Assembly (NCBI RefSeq): GCF_932526225.1
Contig: NC_064040.1
Location: 312,001 to 376,000, forward strand
DNA length: 64,000 nt
Direction: 5' to 3'
Source: Nematostella vectensis
Taxonomy: Eukaryota > Cnidaria > Anthozoa > Actiniaria > Edwardsiidae
Position numbers and translations under genes: made by a program. Positions 12,401 through 24,900 of the stretch are shown here, piece by piece. How positions within the stretch are numbered: the first letter of the stretch is position 1; each line of letters starts with the position of its first letter. The notes under the pieces are model-generated. The model was given only the letters and a program-made list of their open reading frames with translations. It did no database searches and was not told the origin of the DNA.

Positions 12401-14243
12401 TCCGAATGTAAATTCCAAAAAGTAACATTAGGAAAAATAAAACAGTATACTCGGAAAAAAAGGTATATCAATCTATCGAGCGCTATGCTCTATGTTGGAA
12501 TTTACTTAATCAAGTTATCCAAGGAATCTAGTTAGTTCTTGTGTGCATAAAATATGTACAGGATCCTGAACAAAGCATGAGCACATCAAAGATTCTGAGA
12601 GTACATAAAAATGTCCCTATACCTTCTTTTTATGTCATGACACACCAAGAACAGTATAATTAAGTATCGATATTTAAAAAAAATAAATAAAGAAAAAAAA
12701 ATAGGCTATCAGCGGGAATCGAACCCGGGTCGCTGCGTTAGTAGTCAAGTGCCAGCAACGAAAGACTAACGTGGCATTGCTGAAGGGAGTTGTAATAAAA
12801 ATTACTTTTAATACTATTGGTATCGTAAACTATCCCAAGCAAAGTCACCATCGGACTGGAGGTTACATTCGGGAAAAGCTTCAGGGTTACACTCGGGAAT
12901 TTGTTTTACGAGTGTAACCTCCAAAAGGTTACAATCAATAATTTTTTTTCCGAATGTAAATTCCAAAAAGTAACATTAGGAATAATAAAACAGTATACTC
13001 GGAAAAAATAGTATATCAATCTATCGAGCGCTATGCTCTATGTTAGAATCTACTTAATCAAGTTATCCAAGGAATCTAGTTAGTTCTTGTGTGCATAAAA
13101 TATGTACAGGATCCTGAACAAAGCATGAGCACATCAAAGATGCTGAGAGTACATAAAAATGTCCCTATACCTTCTTTTTATGTCATGACACACCAAGAAC
13201 AGTATAATTAAGTATCGATATTTAAAAAAAAATAATAAAGAAAAAAAAATAGGCTATCAGCGGGAATCGAACCCGGGTCGCTGCGTTAGTAGTCAAGTGC
13301 CAGCAACGAAAGACTAACGTGGCATTGCTGAAGGGTGTTGTAATAAAAATTACTTTTAATACTATTGGTATCGTAAACTATCCCAAGCAAAGTCACCATC
13401 GGACTGGAGGTTACATTCGGGAAAAGCTTCAGGGTTACACTCGGGAATTTGTTTTACGAGTGTAACCTCCAAAAGGTTACAATCAATAATTTTTTTTTCC
13501 GAATGTAAATTCCAAAAAGTAACATTAGGAATAATAAAACAGTATACTCGGAAAAAATAGTATATCAATCTATCGAGCGCTATGCTCTATGTTAGAATCT
13601 ACTTAATCAAGTTATCCAAGGAATCTAGTTAGTTCTTGTGTGCATAAAATATGTACAGGATCCTGAACAAAGCATGAGCACATCAAAGATGCTGAGAGTA
13701 CATAAAAATGTCCCTATACCTTCTTTTTATGTCATGACACACCAAGAACAGTATAATTAAGTATCGATATTTAAAAAAAAAAATTAAGAAAAAAAAATAG
13801 GCTATCAGCGGGAATCGAACCCGGGTCGCTGCGTTAGTAGTCAAGTGCCCGCAACGAAAGACTAACGTGGCATTGCTGAAGGGAATTGTAATGAAAATTA
13901 CTTTTAATACTATTGGTATCGTAAACTATCCCAAGCAAAGTCACCATCGGACTGGAGGTTACATTCGGGAAAAGCTTCAGGGTTGCATTCGAGAATTTGA
14001 TTTACGAGTGTAACCTCCAAAAGGTTACAATCGATAATTTTTTTTCCGAATGTAAATTCCAAAAAGTAACATTAGGAAAAATAAAACAGTATACTCGGAA
14101 AAAAAGGTATATCAATCTATCGAGCGCTATGCTCTATGTTAGAATCTACTTAATCAAGTTATCCAAGGAATCTAGTTAGTTCTTGTGTGCATAAAATATG
14201 TACAGGATCCTGAACAAAGCATGAGCACATCAAAGATGCTGAG

Positions 14244-17200
14244 AGTACATAAAAATGTCCCTATACCTTCTTTTTATGTCATGACACACCAAGAACAGTA
14301 TAATTAAGTATCGATATTTAAAAAAAAAATAAAGAAAAAAAAATAGGCTATCAGCGGGAATGCAACCCGGGTCGCTGCGTTAGTAGTCAAGTGTCCGCAA
14401 CGAAAGACTAACGTGGCATTGCTGAAGGGAATTGTAATGAAAATTACTTTTAATACTATTGGTATCGTAAACTATCCCAAGCAAAGTCACCATCGGACTG
14501 GAGGTTACATTCGGGAAAAGCTTCAGGGTTACATTCGGGAATTTGTTTTACGAGTGTAACCTCCAAAAGGTTACAATCGATAATTTTTTTTCCGAATGTA
14601 AATTCCAAAAAGTAACATTAGGAAAAATAAAACAGTATACTCGGAAAAAAAGGTATATCAATCTATCGAGCGCTATGCTCTATGTTAGAATCTACTTAAT
14701 CAAGTTATCCAAGGAACCTAGTTAGTTCTTGTGTGCATAAAATATGTACAGGATCCTGAACAAAGCATGAGCACATCAAAGATTCTGAGAGTACATAAAA
14801 ATGTCCATATACCTTCTTTTTATGTCATGACACACCAAGAACAGTATAATTAAGTATCGATATTTAAAAAAAATAAATAAAGAAAAAAAAAATAGGCTAT
14901 CAGCGGGAATCGAACCCGGGTCGCTGCGTTAGCAGTCAAGTGCCCGCAACGAAAGACTAACGTGGCATTGCTGAAGGGAATTGTAATGAAAATTACTTTT
15001 AATACTATTGGTATCGTAAACTATCCCAAGCAAAGTCACCATCGGACTGGAGGTTACATTCGGGAAAAGCTTTAGGGTTACATTCGGGAATTTGTTTTAC
15101 GCGTGTAACCTCCAAAAGGTTACAATCGATAATTTTTTTTTCCGAATGTAAATTCCAAAAAGTAACATTAGGAAAAATAAAACAGTATACTCGGAAAAAA
15201 AGGTATATCAATCTATCGAGCGCTATGCTCTATGTTAGAATCTACTTAATCAAGTTATCCAAGCAATCTAGTTAGTTCTTGTGTGCATAAAATATGTACA
15301 GGATCCTGAACAAAGCATGAGCACATCAAAGATTCTGAGAGTACATAAAAATGTCCCTATACCTTCTTTTTATGTCATGACACACCAAGAACAGTATAAT
15401 TAAGTATCGATATTTAAAAAAAATAAATAAAGAAAAAAAAAATAGGCTATCAGCGGGAATCGAACCCGGGTCGCTGCGTTAGTAGTCAAGTGCCCGCAAC
15501 GAAAGACTAACGTGGCATTGCTGAAGGGAATTGTAATGAAAATTACTTTTAATACTATTGGTATCGTAAACTATCCAAAGCAAAGTCACCATCGGACTGG
15601 AGGTTACATTCGGGAAAAGCTTCAGGGTTACATTCGGGAATTTGTTTTACGAGTGTAACCTTCAAAAGGTTACCATCGATAATTTTTTTTTCGAATGTAA
15701 ATTCCAAAAAGTAACATTAGGAATAATAAAACAGTATACTCGGAAAAAATAGTATATCAATCTATCGAGCGCTATGCTCTATGTTAGAATCTACTTAATC
15801 AAGTTATCCAAGGAATCTAGTAAGTTCTTGTGTGCATAAAATATGTACAGGATCCTGAACAAAGCATGAGCACATCAAAGATGCTGAGAGTACATAAAAA
15901 TGTCCCTATACCTTCTTTTTATGTCATGACACACCAAGAACAGTATAATTAAGTATCGATATTTAAAAAAAAAAAATTTAGAAAAAAAAATAGGCTATCA
16001 GCGGGAATCGAACCCGGGTCGCTGCGGTAGTAGTCAAGTGCCCGCTCGAAAGACTAACGTGGCATTGCTGAAGGGAATTGTAATGAAAATTACTTTTAAT
16101 ACTATTGGTATCGTAAACTATCCAAAGCAAAGTCACCATCGGACTGGAGGTTACATTCGGGAAAAGCTTTAGGGTTACATTCGGGAATTTGTTTTACGCG
16201 TGTAACCTCCAAAAGGTTACAATCGATAATTTTTTTTTCCGAATGTAAATTCCAAAAAGTAACATTAGGAAAAATAAAACAGTATACTCGGAAAAAAAGG
16301 TATATCAATCTATCGAGCGCTATGCTCTATGTTAGAATCTACTTAATCAAGTTATCCAAGCAATCTAGTTAGTTCTTGTGTGCATAAAATATGTACAGGA
16401 TCCTGAACAAAGCATGAGCACATCAAAGATTCTGAGAGTACATAAAAATGTCCCTATACCTTCTTTTTATGTCATGACACACCAAGAACAGTATAATTAA
16501 GTATCGATATTTAAAAAAAATAAATAAAGAAAAAAAAAATAGGCTATCAGCGGGAATCGAACCCGGGTCGCTGCGTTAGTAGTCAAGTGCCCGCAACGAA
16601 AGACTAACGTGGCATTGCTGAAGGGAATTGTAATGAAAATTACTTTTAATACTATTGGTATCGTAAACTATCCAAAGCAAAGTCACCATCGGACTGGAGG
16701 TTACATTCGGGAAAAGCTTCAGGGTTACATTCGGGAATTTGTTTTACGAGTGTAACCTCCAAAAGGTTACCATCGATAATTTTTTTTTCGAATGTAAATT
16801 CCAAAAAGTAACATTAGGAATAATAAAACAGTATACTCGGAAAAAATAGTATATCAATCTATCGAGCGCTATGCTCTATGTTAGAATCTACTTAATCAAG
16901 TTATCCAAGGAATCTAGTAAGTTCTTGTGTGCATAAAATATGTACAGGATCCTGAACAAAGCATGAGCACATCAAAGATGCTGAGAGTACATAAAAATGT
17001 CCCTATACCTTCTTTTTATGTCATGACACACCAAGAACAGTATAATTAAGTATCGATATTTAAAAAAAAAAAATTTAGAAAAAAAAATAGGCTATCAGCG
17101 GGAATCGAACCCGGGTCGCTGCGGTAGTAGTCAAGTGCCCGCTCGAAAGACTAACGTGGCATTGCTGAAGGGAATTGTAATGAAAATTACTTTTAATACT

Positions 17201-18620
17201 ATTGGTATCGTAAACTATCCAAAGCAAAGTCACCATCGGACTGGAGGTTACATTCGGGAAAAGCTTCAGGGTTACATTCGGGAATTTGTTTTACGAGTGT
17301 AACCTCCAAAAGGTTACAATCAATAATTTTTTTTCCGAATGTAAATTCCAAAAAGTAACATTAGGAAAAATAAAACAGTATACTCGGAAAAAAAGGTATA
17401 TCAATCTATCGAGCGCTATGCTCTATGTTAGAATCTACTTAATCAAGTTATCCAAGGAATCTAGTTAGTTCTTGTGTGCATAAAATATGTACAGGATCCT
17501 GAACAAAGCATGAGCACATCAAAGATTCTGAGAGTACATAAAAATGTCCCTATACCTTCTTTTTATGTCATGACACACCAAGAACAGTATAATTAAGTAT
17601 CGATATTTAAAAAAAATAAATAAAGAAAAAAAAATAGGCTATCAGCGGGAATCGAACCCGGGTCGCTGCGTTAGTAGTCAAGTGCCAGCAACGAAAGACT
17701 AACGTGGCATTGCTGAAGGGAGTTGTAATAAAAATTACTTTTAATACTATTGGTATCGTAAACTATCCCAAGCAAAGTCACCATCGGACTGGAGGTTACA
17801 TTCGGGAAAAGCTTCAGGGTTACACTCGGGAATTTGTTTTACGAGTGTAACCTCCAAAAGGTTACAATCAATAATTTTTTTTCCGAATGTAAATTCCAAA
17901 AAGTAACATTAAGAATAATAAAACAGTATACTCGGAAAAAATAGTATAACAATCTATCGAGCGCTATGCTCTATGTTAGAATCTACTTAATCAAGTTATC
18001 CAAGGAATCTAGTTAGTTCTTGTGTGCATAAAATATGTACAGGATCCTGAACAAAGCATGAGCACATCAAAGATGCTGAGAGTACATAAAAATGTCCCTA
18101 TACCTTCTTTTTATGTCATGACACACCAAGAACAGTATAATTAAGTATCGATATTTAAAAAAAAAAATTAAGAAAAAAAAAATAGGCTATCAGCGGGAAT
18201 CGAACCCGGGTAGCTGCGGTAGTAGTCAAGTGCCCGCTCGAAAGACTAACGTGGCATTGCTGAAGGGAATTGTAATGAAAATTACTTTTAATACTATTGG
18301 TATCGTAAACTATCCAAAGCAAAGTGACCATCGGACTGGAGGTTACATACGGGAAAAGCTTCAGGGTTACATTCGGGAATTTGTTTTACGAGTGTAACCT
18401 CCAAAAGGTTACCATCGATAATTTTTTTTCCGAATGTAAATTCCAAAAAGTAACATTAGGAAAAATAAAACAGTATACTCGGAAAAAAAGGTATATCAAT
18501 CTATCGAGCGCTATGCTCTATGTTAGAATCTACTTAATCAAGTTATCCAAGGAATCTAGTTAGTTCTTGTGTGCATAAAATATGTACAGGATCCTGAACA
18601 AAGCATGAGCACATCAAAGA
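14244..18620. repeat. Satellite array, second copy of block 1 with an extra dimer
   Basis: Anchors are 14543, 15092, 15642, 16189, 16739, 17286, 17834 and 18381. Anchors 14543, 15092 and 15642 match 301, 850 and 1400 at an offset of 14242 bp. Anchors 16739, 17286, 17834 and 18381 match 1400, 1947, 2495 and 3042 at an offset of 15339 bp. The 1097-bp difference is exactly two monomers: 16189 and 16739 are a second copy of the 15092-15642 pair, with 16189 joining a class C front part to the 15092-type back part. Shared private variants include 'gaatgcaacc' near 14359 and 'ttacatacggg' near 18342. Identity ends near 18620, where the copy reads 'agattctgag' and block 1 reads 'agatgctgag'. Confidence 0.9.
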
Positions 18621-19968
18621 TTCTGAGAGTACATAAAAATGTCCCTATACCTTCTTTTTATGTCATGACACACCAAGAACAGTATAATTAAGTATCGATA
18701 TTTAAAAAAAATAAATAAAGAAAAAAAAATAGGCTATCAGCGGGAATCGAACCCGGGTCGCTGCGTTAGTAGTCAAGTGCCCGCAACGAAAGACTAACGT
18801 GGCATTGCTGAAGGGAATTGTAATGAAAATTACTTTTAATACTATTGGTATCGTAAACTATCCCAAGCAAAGTCACCATCGGACTGGAGGTTACATTCGG
18901 GAAAAGCTTTAGGGTTACATTCGGGAATTTGTTTTACGAGTGTAACCTTCAAAAGGTTACAATCGATAATTTTTTTTTCCGAATATAAATTCCAAAAAGT
19001 AACATTAGGAAAAATAAAACAGTATACTCGGAAAAAAAGGTATATCAATCTATCGAGCGCTATGCTCTATGTTAGAATCTACTTAATCAAGTTATCCAAG
19101 GAATCTAGTTAGTTCTTGTGTGCATAAAATATGTACAGGATCCTGAACAAAGCATGAGCACATCAAAGATGCTGAGAGTACATAAAAATGTCCCTATACC
19201 TTCTTTTTATGTCATGACACACCAAGAACAGTATAATTAAGTATCGATATTTAAAAAAAAAATAATAAAGAAAAAAAAAATAGGCTATCAGCGGGAATCG
19301 AACCCGGGTCGCTGCGTTAGTAGTCAAGTGCCAGCAACGAAAGACTAACGTGGCATTGCTGAAGGGAGTTGTAATAAAAATTACTTTTAATACTATTGGT
19401 ATCGTAAACTATCCCAAGCAAAGTCACCATCGGACTGGAGGTTACATTCGGGAAAAGCTTCAGGGTTACACTCGGGAATTTGTTTTACGAGTGTAACCTC
19501 CAAAAGGTTACAATCAATAATTTTTTTTTCCGAATGTAAATTCCAAAAAGTAACATTAGGAATAATAAAACAGTATACTCGGAAAAAATAGTATATCAAT
19601 CTATCGAGCGCTATGCTCTATGTTAGAATCTACTTAATCAAGTTATCCAAGGAATCTAGTTAGTTCTTGTGTGCATAAAATATGTACAGGATCCTGAACA
19701 AAGCATGAGCACATCAAAGATGCTGAGAGTACATAAAAATGTCCCTATACCTTCTTTTTATGTCATGACACACCAAGAACAGTATAATTAAGTATCGATA
19801 TTTAAAAAAAAAAATTAAGAAAAAAAAATAGGCTATCAGCGGGAATCGAACCCGGGTAGCTGCGGTAGTAGTCAAGTGCCCGCTCGAAAGACTAACGTGG
19901 CATTGCTTAAGGGAATTGTAATGAAAATTACTGTTAATACTATTGGTATCGTAAACTATCCCAAGCAA

Positions 19969-20105
19969 AGTCACCATCGGACTGGAGGTTACATTCGGGA
20001 AAAGCTTCAGGGTTACATTCGGGAATTTGTTTTACGAGTGTAACCTCCAAAAGGTTACAATCGATAATTTTTTTTCCGAATGTAAATTCCAAAAAGTAAC
20101 ATTAG
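19969..20105. repeat. Regularly spaced 11-bp motif cluster inside the monomer (reference copy)
   Basis: Copies of an 11-bp word related to GGTTACATTCG start at 19969 (7 of 11 matches), 19987 (exact), 20011 (exact), 20035 (inverted), 20053 (direct, one change), 20077 (inverted) and 20095 (direct, three changes). The steps are 18, 24, 24, 18, 24 and 18 bp. Within this, 20036-20061 and 20078-20103 are imperfect direct repeats (20 of 26 bases) 42 bp apart. The cluster recurs at the same place in every full monomer. It suggests the satellite unit grew from a shorter repeat, or that it is a bank of protein binding sites. Function is unknown. Confidence 0.8.
19984..20048. repeat. 14-bp inverted repeat with 37-nt loop, plus nested 6-bp hairpin (reference copy)
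   Basis: GGAGGTTACATTCG at 19984-19997 is the inverse of CGAGTGTAACCTCC at 20035-20048, with one G-T pair. Just inside and beyond the right arm, GTAACC (20040-20045) and GGTTAC (20053-20058) form a second small hairpin around TCCAAAA. The two structures use the same bases and would be mutually exclusive. Class B monomers have 'ttacactcgg' in the middle motif copy, which pairs perfectly with the right arm. Cruciform or RNA folding is possible but not shown. Confidence 0.7.
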
Positions 20106-20232
20106 GAAAAATAAAACAGTATACTCGGAAAAAAAGGTATATCAATCTATCGAGCGCTATGCTCTATGTTAGAATCTACTTAATCAAGTTATCCAAGGAA
20201 CCTAGTTAGTTCTTGTGTGCATAAAATATGTA

Positions 20233-20242
20233 CAGGATCCTG
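20233..20242. repeat. 10-bp perfect palindrome CAGGATCCTG (BamHI) in each monomer
   Basis: A perfect palindrome containing a BamHI site, present once in nearly every monomer; a clear loss is at 8733. A HindIII site (AAGCTT, here 20002-20007) also occurs once per monomer. Digestion with either enzyme should give a ladder of about 547 bp. Whether the palindrome binds a protein is unknown. Confidence 0.85.
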
Positions 20243-20306
20243 AACAAAGCATGAGCACATCAAAGATTCTGAGAGTACATAAAAATGTCCATATACCTTC
20301 TTTTTA

Positions 20307-20316
20307 TGTCATGACA
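20307..20316. repeat. 10-bp perfect palindrome TGTCATGACA in each monomer
   Basis: A second perfect 10-bp palindrome, 74 bp after CAGGATCCTG in the reference monomer. It is strongly kept across the array, with occasional single changes such as 'gtcataacac' near 4974 and 23042. Two perfect 10-bp palindromes in one 547-bp unit are unlikely by chance. The role is unknown. Confidence 0.8.
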
Positions 20317-21900
20317 CACCAAGAACAGTATAATTAAGTATCGATATTTAAAAAAAATAAATAAAGAAAAAAAAAATAGGCTATCAGCGGGAATCGAACC
20401 CGGGTCGCTGCGTTAGCAGTCAAGTGCCCGCAACGAAAGACTAACGTGGCATTGCTGAAGGGAATTGTAATGAAAATTACTTTTAATACTATTGGTATCG
20501 TAAACTATCCCAAGCAAAGTCACCATCGGACTGGAGGTTACATTCGGGAAAAGCTTTAGGGTTACATTCGGGAATTTGTTTTACGCGTGTAACCTCCAAA
20601 AGGTTACAATCGATAATTTTTTTTTCTGAATGTAAATTCCAAAAAGTAACATTAGGAAAAATAAAACAGTATACTCGGAAAAAAAGGTATATCAATCTAT
20701 CGAGCGCTATGCTCTATGTTAGAATCTACTTAATCAAGTTATCCAAGCAATCTAGTTAGTTCTTGTGTGCATAAAATATGTACAGGATCCTGAACAAAGC
20801 ATGAGCACATCAAAGATTCTGAGAGTACATAAAAATGTCCCTATACCTTCTTTTTATGTCATGACACACCAAGAACAGTATAATTAAGTATCGATATTTA
20901 AAAAAAATAAATAAAGAAAAAAAAAATAGGCTATCAGCGGGAATCGAACCCGGGTCGCTGCGTTAGTAGTCAAGTGCCCGCAACGAAAGACTAACGTGGC
21001 ATTGCTGAAGGGAGTTGTAATGAAAATTACTTTTAATACTATTGGTATCGTAAACTATCCCAAGCAAAGTCACCATCGGACTGGAGGTTACATTCGGGAA
21101 AAGCTTCAGGGTTACACTCGGGAATTTGTTTTACGAGTGTAACCTCCAAAAGGTTACAATCAATAATTTTTTTTCCGAATGTAAATTCCAAAAAGTAACA
21201 TTAGGAATAATAAAACAGTATACTCGGAAAAAAAGGTATATCAATCTATCGAGCGCTATGCTCTATGTTAGAATCTACTTAATCAAGTTATCCAAGGAAT
21301 CTAGTTAGTTCTTGTGTGCATAAAATATGTACAGGATCCTGAACAAAGCATGAGCACATCAAAGATGCTGAGAGTACATAAAAATGTCCCTATACCTTCT
21401 TTTTATGTCATGACACACCAAGAACAGTATAATTAAGTATCGATATTTAAAAAAAAATAATAAAGAAAAAAAAATAGGCTATCAGCGGGAATCGAACCCG
21501 GGTCGCTGCGTTAGTAGTCAAGTGCCCGCAACGAAAGACTAACGTGGCATTGCTGAAGTGAGTTGTAATGAAAATTACTTTTAATACTATTGGTATCGTA
21601 AACTATCCCAAGCAAAGTCACCATCGGACTGGAGGTTACATTCGGGAAAAGCTTCAGGGTTACATTCGGGAATTTGTTTTACGAGTGTAACCTCCAAAAG
21701 GTTACAATCAATAATTTTTTTTCCGAATGTAAATTCCAAAAAGTAACATTAGGAATAATAAAACAGTATACTCGGAAAAAATAGTATATCAATCTATCGA
21801 GCGCTATGCTCTATGTTAGAATCTACTTAATCAAGTTATCCAAGGAATCTAGTTAGTTCTTGTGTGCATAAAATATGTACAGGATCCTGAACAAAGCATG

Positions 21901-24900
21901 AGCACATCAAAGATGCTGAGAGTACATAAAAATGTCCCTATACCTTCTTTTTATGTCATGACACACCAAGAACAGTATAATTAAGTATCGATATTTAAAA
22001 TAAAGAAAAAAAAATAGGCTATCAGCGGGAATCGAACCCGGGTCGCTGCGTTAGTAGTCAAGTGCCCGCAACGAAAGACTAACGTGGCATTGCTGAAGGG
22101 ATTTGTAATGAAAATTACTTTTAATACTATTGGTATCGTAAACTATCCCAAGCAAAGTCACAATCGGACTGGATGTTACATTCGGGAAAAGCTTCAGGGT
22201 TACATTCGGGACTTTGTTTTACGAGTGTAACCTCCAAAAGGTTACAATCGATAATTTTTTTTCCGAATGTAAATTCCAAAAAGTAACATTAGGAAAATAA
22301 AACAGTATACTCGGTAAAAAAGGTATATCAATCTATCGAGCGCTATGCTCTATGTTAGAATCTACTTAATCAAGTTATCCAAGGAATCTAGTTAGTTCTT
22401 GTGTGCATAAAATATGTACAGGATCCTGAACAAAGCATGAGCACATCATAGATGCTGAGAGTACATAAAAATGTCCCTATACCTTCTTTTTATGTCATGA
22501 CACATCAAGAACAGTATAATTAAGTATCGATATTTAAAAAAAAAAAATAAAGAAAAAAAATAGGCTATCAGCGGGAATCGAACCCGGGTCGCTGCGGTAG
22601 TAGTCAAGTGCCCGCAACGAAAGACTAACGTGGCATTGCTGAAGGGAATTGTAATGAAAATTACTGTTAATACTATTGGTATCGTAAACTATCCCAAGCA
22701 AAGTCACGATCGGACTGGAGGTTACATTCGGGAAAAGCTTCAGGGTTACATTCGGGAATTTGTTTTACGAGTGTAACCTCCAAAAGGTTACAATCCATAT
22801 TTTTTTTTCCGAATGTAAATTCCAAAAAGTAACATTAGGAAAAATAAAACAGTATACTCGAAAAAAAAGGTATATCAATCTATCGAGCGCTATGCTCTAT
22901 GTTAGAATCTACTTAATCAAGTTAACCAAGGAATCTAGTTAGTTCTTGTGTGCATAAAATATGTACAGGATCCTGAACAAAGCATGAGCACATCAAAGAT
23001 GCTGAGAGTACATAAAAATGTCCCTATACCTTCTTTTTATGTCATAACACACCAAGAACAGTATAATTAAGTATCGATATTTAAAAAAAATAAATAAAGA
23101 AAAAAAAAAGGCTATCAGCGGGAATCGAACCCGGGTCGCTGCGTTAGTAGTCAAGTGCCCGCAACGAAAGACTAACGTGGCATTACTGAAGGGAATTGTA
23201 ATGAAAATTACTTTTAATACTATTGGTATCGTAAACTATCCCAAGCAAAGTCACCATCGGACTCGAGGTTACATTCGGGAAAAGCTTCAGGGTTACATTC
23301 GGGAATTTGTTTTACGAGTGTAACCTCCAAAAGGTTACAATCGATAATTTTTTTTCCGAATGTAAATTCCAAAAAGTAACATTAGGAAAAATAAAACAGT
23401 ATACTCGAAAAAAAAGGTATATCAATCTATCGAGCGCTATGCTCTATGTTAGAATCTACTTAATCAAGTTAACCAAGGAATCTAGTTAGTTCTTGTGTGC
23501 ATAAAATATGTACAGGATCCTGAACAAAGCATGAGCACATCAAAGTTGCTGAGAGTACATAAAAATGTCCCTATACCTTCTTTTTATGTCATGACACACC
23601 AAGAACAGTATAATTAAGTATCGATATTTAAAAAAAAATAAAGAAATAAAAATAGGCTATCAGCGGGAATCGAATCTGGGTCGCTGGGTTAGTAGTCAAG
23701 TACACGAAAGACTAACGTGGCAGTGCTGAAGGGCATTGTAATGAAAATTACTTTTAATACTATTGGTATCGTAAACTATCCCAAGCAAAGTCACCATCGG
23801 ACTGGAGGTTACATTCGGGAAAAGCTTCAGGGTTACACTCGGGAATTTGTTTTACGAATGTAACCTCCAAAAGGTTACAATCAATAATTTTTTTTTCCGA
23901 ATGTAAATTCCAAAAAGTAACATTAGGAAAAATAAAACAGTATACTCGGAAAAAAAGGTATATCAATCTATCGAGCGCTATGCTCTATGTTAGAATCTAC
24001 TTAATCAAGTTATCCAAGGAATCTAGTTAGTTCTTGTGCGCATAAAATATGTACATGATCCTGAACAAAGCATGAGCACATCAAAGATGCTGAGAGTACA
24101 TAAAAATGTCCCTATACCTTCTTTTTATGTCATGACACACCAAGAACAGTATAATTAAGTATCGATATTTAAAAAAAAAAATAAAGAAAAAAAAAATAGG
24201 CTATCAGCGGGAATCGAACCCGGGTCGCTGCGTTAGTAGTCAAGTGCCCGCAACGAAAGACTAACGTGGCATTGCTGAAGGGAGTTGTAATGAAAATTAC
24301 TTTTAATACTATTGGTATCGTAAACTATCCCAAGCAAAGTCACCATCGGACTGGAGGTTACATTCGGGAAAAGCTTCAGGGTTACACTCGGGAATTTGTT
24401 TTACGAGTGTAACCTCCAAAAGGTTACAATCAATAATTTTTTTTCCGAATGTAAATTCCAAAAAGTAACATTAGGAATAATAAAACAGTATACTCGGAAA
24501 AAATAGTATATCAATCTATCGAGCGCTATGCTCTATGTTAGAATCTACTTAATCAAGTTATCCAAGGAATCTAGTTAGTTCTTGTGTGCATAAAATATGT
24601 ACAGGATCCTGAACAAAGCATGAGCACATCAAAGATGCTGAGAGTACATAAAAATGTCCCTATACCTTCTTTTTATGTCATGACACACCAAGAACAGTAT
24701 AATTAAGTATCGATATTTAAAATAAAGAAAAAAAAATAGGCTATCAGCGGGAATCGAACCCGGGTCGCTGCGTTAGTAGTCAAGTGCCCGCAACGAAAGA
24801 CTAACGTGGCATTGCTGAAGGGATTTGAAATGAAAATTACTTTTAATACTATTGGTATCGTAAACTATCCCAAGCAAAGTCACAATCGGACTGGATGTTA

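Larger units (their letters stand above)
3281..14243. repeat. Satellite array, block 2 (mixed monomer classes)
   Basis: Continuous satellite with anchors at 3590, 4137, 4689, 5240, 5786, 6331, 6877, 7424, 7973, 8522, 9067, 9615, 10164, 10710, 11259, 11806, 12353, 12901, 13449 and 13997. Classes A, B and C are interleaved. The monomers at 7973 and 8522 share a private pair of changes ('ttaccctcgg' and 'cgaatgtaacctcg'), so they are a recent tandem duplication. The monomer before anchor 9067 has lost its BamHI palindrome near 8733. The monomer at 10164 reads 'ttattttacg' and that at 13997 'ttgatttacg' at the anchor. No foreign insertion and no gene is seen. Confidence 0.97.
18621..21900. repeat. 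Satellite array with a third copy of the block 1 leading monomers
   Basis: Anchors are 18929, 19480, 20027, 20576, 21126 and 21674. The monomers at 20027 and 20576 match 14543 and 15092 at an offset of 5484 bp, including 'gtccatatacc' near 20288 and 'ttagcagtc' near 20414. The monomer at 19480 is class B and nearly the same as the one at 13449 (offset 6031). The 20027 monomer is used below as the reference for internal motifs. Nothing but satellite is seen. Confidence 0.95.
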
